This document shows positions 26,262 through 34,276 of a DNA stretch of 64,000 bases, one piece after another. Position numbers and translations under genes: made by a program. The stretch is from positions 62,001 through 126,000 of the forward strand of contig NZ_FOZL01000001.1 of the NCBI RefSeq assembly GCF_900114625.1. Direction: 5' to 3'. Each line of letters starts with the position of its first letter. Position 1 is the stretch's first letter. The stretch is from Granulicella pectinivorans (GTDB lineage Bacteria; Acidobacteriota; Terriglobia; Terriglobales; Acidobacteriaceae). A model generated the notes under the pieces. It saw only the letters and a list, made by a program, of their open reading frames with translations, searched no databases and was not told the origin of the DNA.

Positions 26262-27599
26262 TTACGGTGTGAGTTCGGTCGCGCTGGCGGCGCTGAGCTG
26301 GTGGATGGCATTCCACGTATTGGCGAAGGCGTTGACGGCGTCGTTGGTGGAGGAGCGGGCGTCGCGGAGGGCATCGAGATAGTCGATGAGGGCGAGGCCT
26401 CCGTGTTCGAAGGAGAAGCGCGCGATGTCGAGGACGTCCCTCGACTCGTCGAGGTAGTGGTCGCTGTACCGGAGGGAGAGTGCCTTGGCCCGGGTGTATC
26501 CGACCCAGGCCTGATCGACGTCGGAGACGACCTGATTGCGGGCGGCGGTCTCGGTGAAGCGTGAGGCGTCGGCCTGGTACTTCGCGGTTGCCTTGTTGCC
26601 CTGGTTGCGGTCGAAGAGACGCAGGGGAATGCTGACGGAGAAGCCGGCGGAGCTATAGGTGCCGCTGCGGTCGTATTCGCCTTCGAGGGTGGGGTCGGTG
26701 GTGCCGTTGGCGACGGCGAGGCGGACGTTTGCCGTGGCCGCACTGACGGCAGCGCGCGCGGCGGCATAGTCGGGACGGTGCAGGATGGCCTGCTGGATGA
26801 GGTCGGTGCGGGTGCTGACGATGGGCGGTGGAACGATGTCGCCTGCGATGTCGAACTGATCGCTGGGGGTCTCGATACCGATGAGCGTCTGGAGCTGATC
26901 GCTTGCCTGCAGGAGTGCGATCTCGTCGTTGGCCGCGTCGCTTTCGAAGCTGGCGAGTTGCAGGTCGAGGCGCTCGTAGTCGAGCTTGCCGAGGTCGCCT
27001 GCCTTGTAACGGTCGAGGCTGATCTCGACCTCGTGACGATAGTCCTTGAGGCTGGCGTTGGCGAGCTCAAGGGCGACCTTGGCCACCAGCATTTTGGTGA
27101 AGGCCTGCTTGATGGTGAGGATGGTCTGGCGGACGGTGTCTTCAAGCTGGGCCTGGGTTTGCTGCGTGGTTGCCTGGGCTGCGTCGACGCGCCAGTGGCG
27201 CTTATCGCCGCGCTCAAAGAGGCGTGAGACCTGCGCGCTGTAGCTGTATGGGTTGGAGGCGCCCTCCGCGGGCAGCGTGACGTTGGTGCCGGAGAGGGTG
27301 AAGACGGGGTTGACGCGAACGGCGGCCTGCGTCTCCTGCGCCTTTACGGCACGGAGGTTCGCCTGCGCGGCGAGCAGGGTTGGGTTCTTGGCCTCGGCCA
27401 TCGTCACGATCTGCTGCATGGTGTAAGCACCCGGCCTGGACATGGGCGGCTTGCGCGGATCGGGCCCTGGTGTGGTGGCGTAGGGGTAGGGCGTTGCCTG
27501 CGGCGCGGCTGTGGGCGCTGCCGCCGGTGCGGTTTGCGCCGGCAGCGTGGCGGTCAGCAGAAGCAAAAGTGCGGGTGAGACGATCTGGAATCGCATCAA
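26262..27599 (-). CDS. czcC: TolC-family outer membrane factor of metal efflux (CzcC-like)
   Basis: This 445-residue outer-membrane channel subunit has a signal peptide (about residues 1-22). A proline/alanine-rich spacer is followed by two OEP (TolC) repeats of long coiled-coil helices: 'YTMQQIVTMAEAKNPTLLAA' opens repeat 1, and 'LIQQAILHRPDYAAARAAVS' opens repeat 2. In CzcCBA systems it completes the tripartite conduit across the outer membrane. Its ATG overlaps the stop of the pump gene by 4 bases. Length is normal for CzcC-type proteins. Confidence 0.88.
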   Translation of the reverse strand: MMRFQIVSPALLLLLTATLPAQTAPAAAPTAAPQATPYPYATTPGPDPRKPPMSRPGAYTMQQIVTMAEAKNPTLLAAQANLRAVKAQETQAAVRVNPVFTLSGTNVTLPAEGASNPYSYSAQVSRLFERGDKRHWRVDAAQATTQQTQAQLEDTVRQTILTIKQAFTKMLVAKVALELANASLKDYRHEVEISLDRYKAGDLGKLDYERLDLQLASFESDAANDEIALLQASDQLQTLIGIETPSDQFDIAGDIVPPPIVSTRTDLIQQAILHRPDYAAARAAVSAATANVRLAVANGTTDPTLEGEYDRSGTYSSAGFSVSIPLRLFDRNQGNKATAKYQADASRFTETAARNQVVSDVDQAWVGYTRAKALSLRYSDHYLDESRDVLDIARFSFEHGGLALIDYLDALRDARSSTNDAVNAFANTWNAIHQLSAASATELTP

Positions 27600-30500
27600 T
27601 GTTCAAACTCCATCTCCCGTTTGGGAAGGATGTCGGTGTCGCGTGCGACCCAGACGTAAAGCGTCGGCAGGAGGAAGACGCTGATGAGAAGCGCACCGAC
27701 CAGCCCGCCGACGATGACGATGGCGAAGGGACGCTGCGAGTCCGAACCGATGCCATGCGAGAGGGCCGCGGGCAGAAGGCCCAGGGTGGCGACCAGCATG
27801 GTCATCATGATGGGACGCAGGCGGAGAACGGCGCCTTCGATGGCGGCCTCTTCCACGCTGTGTCCGGCGACGCGCATCTGGTTGATGTACTCCAGCATGA
27901 TGATGCCGGTCTGCACGGAGACGCCGAAGAGCGCGAGGAAGCCGACGCCCGAGGAGACGCTGAAGTGGGTGTGGCTGAGCAGAAGTGCGAGCATGCCACC
28001 GAAGGGAGCCATGGCCACGTTGGCGAGGATGAGCACGGCCCATTTGAAGGAGCCGAACATGGTGTAAAGGATGATGAAGATGAGCAGAATCGTGAGAGGC
28101 AGCACGATCATGAGGCGGCGCGAGCTGCGCTTCTGGCTCTCGTACTCACCGGCCCAGTCGAGTTTGTAGCCGGCGGGGAGTTTGACCTGGCGACCGACCT
28201 TGTCGATGGCCTCCTGCACGGTGCTGCCGAGGTCACGGTTGCGCACGCTGTATTTGATGGCGACGTAGCGGTCACCGCCCTCGCGATAGATCTCTTCCGC
28301 TCCATCTTCGATCTGGAGCTTGGTGACCTGGGCGAGGGAGACGCGTTCTCCACTGGGCGAGACGATGCGGACGTTCGCGATCTGATCCGGTGTGCCGCGG
28401 TAACCCAGGCCGTAGCGGGCGGTCACGTCGTAGCGGGCGTCGCCTTCGAGGACCTGGGTGACGGCGTTGCCGCCGACGGCGCTCTCGATGGCGTCCTGCA
28501 CGTCGGAGACGTTGATGCCGAAGCGAGCTGCGGCGGCGCGGTCGACGACGAAGTTGAGGTTGGGCTGCCCGATCACGCGGAAAAGGCCGAGATCGGCGAC
28601 GCCCGGAATGCCCTGCATGACGGAGACGATCTCATCGCCCTTGGCTTCGAGGGTTTTGAGGTCGGTGCCGTAGAGCTTGACGGCGAGCTCGCCCTTGACG
28701 CCGCTGACGGCCTCTTCGACGTTGTCGGAGATGGGCTGCGAGAAGTTCCAGATGACACCCGGAGCCTTCTCGAGTTCGCGGTTCATGGCGCCGATGAGGT
28801 CTTCCTTGTTCTCGTTGAATACGGGGCGCCACTCGGCCTTGGGCTTCAGATCGACGAAGTATTCCGTGTTGAAGAAGCCGGTGGTGTCGGTGCCATCGTC
28901 GGGACGGCCGATCTGGCTGATGACCTGCTTGACCTCGGGGAAGGAGGCGAGCACGGTGCGGGCGCGGTCGGCGACGGCCTTGCTCTCCGTGGGACCGGTG
29001 CTGGGGGCGAGTGTGCCGCGCACCCAGATGGCACCTTCATCCAGGTGCGGCAGGAACTCCGAACCGACGACACCGGATGTGCCGAGGAAGATGGTCGCGG
29101 CAAAGGCGGCGAGGGCAACCGAGATCGTGACCTTGCGATGTTCGATGGCCCACTGCGCGGTGCGGCGGTAGATGGCGGTGATGTATTTGAGGACAGGGTT
29201 TTCCCACTCGGTGGTGCCTTTGGGAAAGAGGAAGCTGGCCAGCACCGGCGCGAGGATGATGGAGAAGATGAGAGCGCCGAGCAGCGCGAAGGCCACCGTC
29301 CACGACATCGGCTTGAAGAGGCGGCCTTCCACGGACTGCAGCGTGAAGATAGGCAGGTAGGCCGTGATGATGATGCCGATCGCGTAGAAGACCGGGCGCT
29401 GCACCTCGTAGGCGGCCTCGCGGATCTGCTGCATGGGCGTCATGTCCGCGCGGCGTCCGTGGCTGAGATGACGGACGATGTTTTCGATCATGACGACGGC
29501 GCCATCCACCACCATGCCGAAGTCGAGCGCACCGAGCGAGAGCAGGTTGGCCGGGATGTGGCGCAGGTCGAGGCAGATCGACGCGAAGAGCAGCGAGAAC
29601 GGGATGGTCAGCGCAACGATGAGCGCGCCGCGCAGGTTGCCCAGGAAGAGGAACAGGATGATGACGACGAGGACGATGCCTTCGGTGAGGTTGTGCAGGA
29701 CGGTGTGCGTGGTGAGGTGCAGCAGATCGCTGCGATCCAGGAACGGCACGACGCGAACGCCTTTAGGCAGGATGCGTTCGTTGAGCTCCTTGACCTTCTC
29801 GTGGATGGCTTCGAGCGTGACGTCGGAGTTCTCGCCCTTCTGCAGCAGCACGATGCCCTCGACGGCATCCTGATTTTCTACCAGCTTGCCGTCCTTGCGG
29901 CGGATCGTCTTGCCGATCTGGCCTAGGCGGATCTTGGGGCCTTGCGTGACGGTGGCGATATCGCTGACGCGGAGCGCGGTGCCGCTCTGGGTCTTGAGCA
30001 CGGTCTGCTCGATGTCGGATACGGTGCGGAAGAGACCGACCTCGCGCACGTTGATCTGCTGCTGTCCGACCTCGATGAAGCTGCCGCCCGCGTTGACGTT
30101 GTTCGCTGCGAGTTGCTGCTTGACCTGCGCGACGGAGAGGCCGTACTGCACCAGCTTGTCGGGGTTCAGGATGACCTGATACTCCCGCGTGGGTCCGCCG
30201 AAGCTGGACACATCGACGACGCCTGGAACGCTGCGGAACTGGCGCTCGAGGGTCCAGTCTTCAAGGCTCTTCAGCGCCATGGTGTCGTAGGCGGGGTTGT
30301 CGCTCTCGAGGGTGTACCAGAAGATCTGGCCGACCGGGCTCCAGTCGGTTCCGATCTGGGGCTGCAGATTGTTCGGCAGCGTGACCTGCGAGAGCCGTTC
30401 GAGCACCTTCTCGCGATTCCAGTCGTTGACGCTGTCGTCGTCGAAGATCATGGTGACGCTGGAGAGCCCGGCCAGCGACGTCGAACGCAGATGCGTCATG

Positions 30501-30733
30501 TGCGGGATGCCGGCCATGCCGATCTCAAGCGGCACGGTGACCTGCTGCTCCACCTCTTCTGCCGCGCGGCCGGGCCACTGCGTGATGACGTTGACGTAGT
30601 TGTTGGCAACGTCCGGATAGGCCTCGACCGGCAGGTTATGGAAGGAGATGGCTCCCCATCCGAAGAGGAGAACCGCAACCACCAGCACGATGAAGCGGTT
30701 GTTGAGCGCGAAGTCGACGATCTTGCGGATCAT
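27596..30733 (-). CDS. czcA: Heavy-metal efflux RND permease (CzcA/CusA family)
   Basis: This 1045-residue inner-membrane proton-driven pump has 12 predicted helices and two large periplasmic loops. TM4 carries the divalent-cation (HME-RND) signature: D404 and D410 in 'DFGMVVDGAVVMIEN', with E417. These correspond to the proton-relay residues D402/D408/E415 of Cupriavidus CzcA. This favours Zn/Co/Ni/Cd-type transport over monovalent Cu/Ag, but the exact metal is not determined. It overlaps the membrane fusion gene by 1 base (TAATG) and the CzcC-like gene by 4, giving a tightly coupled BAC operon. Confidence 0.93.
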   Translation of the reverse strand: MIRKIVDFALNNRFIVLVVAVLLFGWGAISFHNLPVEAYPDVANNYVNVITQWPGRAAEEVEQQVTVPLEIGMAGIPHMTHLRSTSLAGLSSVTMIFDDDSVNDWNREKVLERLSQVTLPNNLQPQIGTDWSPVGQIFWYTLESDNPAYDTMALKSLEDWTLERQFRSVPGVVDVSSFGGPTREYQVILNPDKLVQYGLSVAQVKQQLAANNVNAGGSFIEVGQQQINVREVGLFRTVSDIEQTVLKTQSGTALRVSDIATVTQGPKIRLGQIGKTIRRKDGKLVENQDAVEGIVLLQKGENSDVTLEAIHEKVKELNERILPKGVRVVPFLDRSDLLHLTTHTVLHNLTEGIVLVVIILFLFLGNLRGALIVALTIPFSLLFASICLDLRHIPANLLSLGALDFGMVVDGAVVMIENIVRHLSHGRRADMTPMQQIREAAYEVQRPVFYAIGIIITAYLPIFTLQSVEGRLFKPMSWTVAFALLGALIFSIILAPVLASFLFPKGTTEWENPVLKYITAIYRRTAQWAIEHRKVTISVALAAFAATIFLGTSGVVGSEFLPHLDEGAIWVRGTLAPSTGPTESKAVADRARTVLASFPEVKQVISQIGRPDDGTDTTGFFNTEYFVDLKPKAEWRPVFNENKEDLIGAMNRELEKAPGVIWNFSQPISDNVEEAVSGVKGELAVKLYGTDLKTLEAKGDEIVSVMQGIPGVADLGLFRVIGQPNLNFVVDRAAAARFGINVSDVQDAIESAVGGNAVTQVLEGDARYDVTARYGLGYRGTPDQIANVRIVSPSGERVSLAQVTKLQIEDGAEEIYREGGDRYVAIKYSVRNRDLGSTVQEAIDKVGRQVKLPAGYKLDWAGEYESQKRSSRRLMIVLPLTILLIFIILYTMFGSFKWAVLILANVAMAPFGGMLALLLSHTHFSVSSGVGFLALFGVSVQTGIIMLEYINQMRVAGHSVEEAAIEGAVLRLRPIMMTMLVATLGLLPAALSHGIGSDSQRPFAIVIVGGLVGALLISVFLLPTLYVWVARDTDILPKREMEFEH

Positions 30734-31884
30734 TACTGGGCCGCCGTGTTCTGCAGTTCGAGAGCGTTGGCTACGACCTGCTGACCGAGGCTGAGGCCTG
30801 AGGTGATCTCGACGAAGTTGCCATCGAGCGTGCGTCCGGTCTTGACCTCGACCGTACGGAAGGTGCCCTCCGAACCTGCGGGCTCAAAGACGAAGGCGCG
30901 GTCGTGGAGATGAAGGATCGAGTCGCCCGGAATGGTGATGATCGTGGCCTGCTGCGCGCTGCGGAAGGTTGCGGTGGCGAACATGCCGAGCCGCAGGATG
31001 CCGCCCGGGTTCGCGACCTGGACGCGTACCTTGGCGGTGCGGATGGCGGGATCGAGGATGGCGCCGATATCTCCGATGGTGCCCTGAAGGACCTTTCCGG
31101 GATAGGCGGCGAGGCGAATCTCCGCCTGTTCGCCGAGATGGACGCTGGCGAGGTCGTTCTCATACACATCGCAGATGACCCATACGTGCGAAAGATCGGC
31201 GATGGTGAGGGATCCGGCGGCGCCGGCGTAGACGACTCCGGCAGCCCCCGCGGCGGTGGCGTTCTGCGCGATGACGACGCCGGATGTGGGAGCGGTGATG
31301 GTCACCGTGTCGCTGGGGTGGTTCTTGTCGACGCCGAGGATGCGGAGCTGCTGCTCGGAGGCGGTCAGCGCGGACTGGGCGTCCTGCTCGCCGTTTTCGG
31401 CGACCTCAAGCTGCGTCTGCGGAATGGCCCCCTTGTCATAGAGGAGCTTGTCGCGGTCGAGCGTGATCCTGGTCAGGTGCTCGTCGCTGACTGCCTTGAG
31501 GTAGGTCCCGAAGGCCGTGGAGATGTCGGGGCTCTGGACGTCCATGATGGGCTGGCCGCGGTGGACGATGTCGCCGAGGCGCACGCGCAGATTGACGACG
31601 CGGCCATTGGCCAGCGAAAGCACCGGCAGCTCGCGGGAGATATCCGGGTTGACCGAGCCGGTGGCGTTCAGGGTCGATGCCATCTGGCGCGTGGAAGCGG
31701 AGACCAAGGGGAACTGCGATGGCTTATCGACCTTGACGGTCCCTGTGCTGCCGGTTTCGATGGTCGCGGGCGCGGCGGGCGGGGCCTCTTTGGCCTCGCG
31801 GCTGGCCTCGTCCTGCTTGCGACATCCGGTGAGTGCGAGGCCAACGCAGGCAAGGGCCAGGAGGTGCGACTGGAATCGGGTCAT
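30733..31884 (-). CDS. czcB: Membrane fusion lipoprotein of metal efflux (CzcB-like)
   Basis: This 383-residue periplasmic adaptor begins with a lipoprotein signal (LALTGC; lipidated C21). The order is an acidic/alanine-rich linker, a barrel-sandwich half ('LRVRLGDIVHRGQPIMDVQS'), a helical hairpin, a second lipoyl half ('ITAPTSGVVIAQNATAAGAA') and a beta-barrel/membrane-proximal region. It links the CzcA-like pump to the TolC-family channel. ATG 31884 is chosen because it starts the lipoprotein signal; the frame is open 16 codons further upstream. It is the first gene of the operon, divergent from a histidine kinase gene. Confidence 0.9.
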   Translation of the reverse strand: MTRFQSHLLALACVGLALTGCRKQDEASREAKEAPPAAPATIETGSTGTVKVDKPSQFPLVSASTRQMASTLNATGSVNPDISRELPVLSLANGRVVNLRVRLGDIVHRGQPIMDVQSPDISTAFGTYLKAVSDEHLTRITLDRDKLLYDKGAIPQTQLEVAENGEQDAQSALTASEQQLRILGVDKNHPSDTVTITAPTSGVVIAQNATAAGAAGVVYAGAAGSLTIADLSHVWVICDVYENDLASVHLGEQAEIRLAAYPGKVLQGTIGDIGAILDPAIRTAKVRVQVANPGGILRLGMFATATFRSAQQATIITIPGDSILHLHDRAFVFEPAGSEGTFRTVEVKTGRTLDGNFVEITSGLSLGQQVVANALELQNTAAQ

Positions 31885-32014
31885 TGCATTCACTCGAGAA
31901 AGGGTACTGCGGATTGGCTGAGGCGCACTCATCTGGATTCGAGCCTAGGGGCGGCAAACGATACCCGGAACTATCTTCAAGGCAGACGGTTATATCTTTC
32001 GATAGCCGTTCCTT

Positions 32015-32028
32015 TTGACGCTCGTCAA
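32015..32028. promoter_or_regulatory. Palindromic operator candidate between the czc operon and kinase genes
   Basis: A perfect palindrome TTGACGCTCGTCAA (6-base arms, CT centre) lies 30 bases before the kinase start and about 130 bases before the CzcB-like start. A second, imperfect dyad (CGGTTAT/ATAGCCG, about 31986-32008) precedes it. It is suited to a dimeric LuxR/NarL-type regulator such as the one at 33485. Confidence 0.4.
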
Positions 32029-32057
32029 TCGTCTCGCAAGCCCGTAGGCTGTTAGGT

Positions 32058-33488
32058 ATGTGGGCGAAGATCTTCAAGAGCCGGCGACCAGCGTATGTGG
32101 TGATGGAAGCAGTTGCGCTGATGATCGTCATCGCAATTGTGGATCTGAACATTCATGCACAGGTGCCGCTCGCGCTAGTGTACCTCGTACCCGCCGCGTA
32201 TGCGGGGACAGGGCTCTCTCGCTGGCAGATCCCGGCCTTCGGCGCGCTGTGTACGGCAATCGCGGAGATGGCCGACGCCTTCCCATGGAGCGTGGCGCAG
32301 GGTATTCCGCGCGATGCGCTGTACTTTATCGCCTATACGGCGGCAGGGCTCTACGTCTCGGAGGTGCTGGCCAATCGCAGACGAGAGGAAGAGCATCTGC
32401 ATGAAGTGGAGTTGGAGGGCGAAGCCAGACAGCAGGCAGAGGAACAGCTTCGCCTTCTGGTCACCACCTCTTCCATCGCGATCGTGACCTCGGATGAGCA
32501 GGGCCGGATTCTACAGGCGAACGATGCAGCGGAACGTCTGTTCGGAGGCGGCGAGAAGCCCCTGAAGCTGACCGGGCAGGGCATCGCGGAGCTGATTCCG
32601 GCGCTGGCGCGCGCGCCAAGCATGGGACGCGGGCAGCGGCAGTTGAAGACGATGATGCAGTGCCAGGGGCTGCGTGCGGACCTTGAACCCTTCTTCGCGG
32701 ACGTGTGGTTCTCCACCTATCGTACGGCGGAGGGCAACCGCCTGACGGCGATGATCGTCGACTCGTCGAAGGAGATTCGCGACCGCGAGGAGGCTAACCT
32801 GGAGCAGGTGCTCACCGGGCTGCGTCTGCTGGTGGGGTCGGTATCGCACGAGATCCGCAACATCTGCGCAGCGATCGGATTCGTGCAGCAGAAGCTTGCG
32901 ACGCAGAGGCCTGACCTGGTTGCGCAGGAAGACTTCAAGGCGCTGCAACAGTTGACCACGACGCTGGAGCGGCTGGCGGCCGTGGAGCTCTCGCAAGTCA
33001 AGCATCAGGCGGGTCATGTCCATCTGAACCGGTTTCTTCAGGACCTTCGGATCATCGTGGGTCCCTCGCTGCGCGAAGCCGGCGTCTCCGTCGATTGGGA
33101 CAAGGGCGAAGACACGGCGATGGTGTGGGCCGATCCACAGGGTCTTCTGCAGGTATTTCTGAACCTGATCCGCAATGCCGAGGCCGCACTTGCCGACAGG
33201 GACGATGCACGGCTCACGTTGAGCGTGCGCAAGACGAAAGGGTTTGTGCAAATTCGCGTCGCCGACAACGGAAGCGGCATCGCCGATCCCGATCACCTCT
33301 TCAATCCGTTCCGGACGGCGAAGCGCAAGCCGGGACAGCTCTCGATGGGGCTGTATCTGTCGCGAGCCCTTGTGACGAGCTTCCATGGCGATCTGCGATA
33401 TGAGCCGAACCCTGCCGGCGCGGTGTTTGTGGTGGAGCTTCTGCCCGTCGAGACCGTGAACGAAAGCGATGCGGAGTGCTGCCGATGA
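32058..33488 (+). CDS. PAS-domain sensor histidine kinase
   Basis: This 476-residue kinase has an N-terminal membrane module of about four helices (residues 15-105). A short coiled coil, a PAS-like domain (about 135-245: 'VTSDEQGRILQANDAAERLF') and HisKA with H264 ('VGSVSHEIRNICAAI') follow. The HATPase_c domain carries N-box 'LNLIRNAEAALADRD' and G-box 'VADNGSGIADPDHLF'. There is no sizeable periplasmic sensor loop, so sensing is probably within the membrane or cytoplasm. It is coupled to the response regulator by an ATGA overlap and is divergent from the metal efflux operon, which it may control. Confidence 0.9.
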   Translation: MWAKIFKSRRPAYVVMEAVALMIVIAIVDLNIHAQVPLALVYLVPAAYAGTGLSRWQIPAFGALCTAIAEMADAFPWSVAQGIPRDALYFIAYTAAGLYVSEVLANRRREEEHLHEVELEGEARQQAEEQLRLLVTTSSIAIVTSDEQGRILQANDAAERLFGGGEKPLKLTGQGIAELIPALARAPSMGRGQRQLKTMMQCQGLRADLEPFFADVWFSTYRTAEGNRLTAMIVDSSKEIRDREEANLEQVLTGLRLLVGSVSHEIRNICAAIGFVQQKLATQRPDLVAQEDFKALQQLTTTLERLAAVELSQVKHQAGHVHLNRFLQDLRIIVGPSLREAGVSVDWDKGEDTAMVWADPQGLLQVFLNLIRNAEAALADRDDARLTLSVRKTKGFVQIRVADNGSGIADPDHLFNPFRTAKRKPGQLSMGLYLSRALVTSFHGDLRYEPNPAGAVFVVELLPVETVNESDAECCR

Positions 33489-34135
33489 ACGTGATGCTGA
33501 TCGATGACCACACCCTGTTTCGCGAGAGCCTGCGTCGGCTCCTCGAAGGCGAGCCGGACTGGACGGTGACCGGCACCTATGGCAACGCGGAGGATGCGGC
33601 GTACGCGATCGCCGAAGGACTTGCCTGCGATCTGGCATTGATCGACTTCGACCTGGATGGGAGCAACGAGGCGAGTACAAACGGCCTGACGGCAGCGGCC
33701 CGGCTGCGCAGCATGCGGCCCGCGATGCCCATTCTTCTGGTGACCGCAGGGATGGACGCGACCGAGATGTTATACGCGGTGCATGAGGCGAAGGTGGGGA
33801 TCTTCCTGAAGAACGAACCTTCCGAGGAGTTGTTTCTCGCGATGCGGAGAACGGCGCGCGGCGAACAGTGGGTCTCCTCGGGAGTGGCACTGTCTTTGTT
33901 GAAGGGAACGCAGCCACCGGAGAAGACCACTGAGCCGCTGTTCTCAAGCCGCGAGCGCATGGTGCTGGATTATGTGCTGGAGGGATTGACGAACAAGGAG
34001 ATCGGCAGTCAGTTGCAGCTCTCCGAGAGTCTCATCAAGGCAATCCTGCAGAAGCTCTTCGAGAAGACCGGGGTAAGAAGCAGGTCGCAACTGGTTCGCA
34101 TCGCGCTCGAGCTACAGGCGAAGCCGGACAACTGA
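33485..34135 (+). CDS. NarL/FixJ-family response regulator
   Basis: This 216-residue protein has a receiver domain with D7/D8 and phosphoacceptor D54 ('LALIDFDLDGS'). The C-terminal LuxR-type HTH (about residues 145-210) reads 'FSSRERMVLDYVLEGLTNKE'. The start at 33485 gives the ATGA overlap with the kinase stop and the canonical beta-1 strand 'MNVMLIDDH'. Its likely target is the divergent efflux operon and/or its own promoter, where a 14-base palindrome is present (inference). Confidence 0.9.
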   Translation: MNVMLIDDHTLFRESLRRLLEGEPDWTVTGTYGNAEDAAYAIAEGLACDLALIDFDLDGSNEASTNGLTAAARLRSMRPAMPILLVTAGMDATEMLYAVHEAKVGIFLKNEPSEELFLAMRRTARGEQWVSSGVALSLLKGTQPPEKTTEPLFSSRERMVLDYVLEGLTNKEIGSQLQLSESLIKAILQKLFEKTGVRSRSQLVRIALELQAKPDN

Positions 34136-34178
34136 GAGCAGACAAGGACATCCGAGATCGTTCCCGGGAAGTCTGCTC
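34136..34178 (+). terminator. Weak stem-loop after the kinase/regulator pair
   Basis: GAGCAGAC (34136-34143) pairs with GTCTGCTC (34171-34178), starting right after the stop codon. The 27-base loop contains the palindrome TTCCCGGGAA. It is followed by CTTTG, so it may be a weak terminator or an operator. Confidence 0.3.
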
Positions 34179-34276
34179 CTTTGTTCGCGGCACCTCCACC
34201 ACGCTCCGCCTTGGCCCTGTCTCGACGGTGGCCTGGGTCCGGAAACGAACCGCGCCCCGATGCGGTATAAGGTCTC

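Noticed and set aside
27380..29926. An 848-codon plus-strand frame
   Set aside because: Antisense to the CzcC/CzcA-like genes. Its D/G/E-rich composition is typical of a shadow frame.
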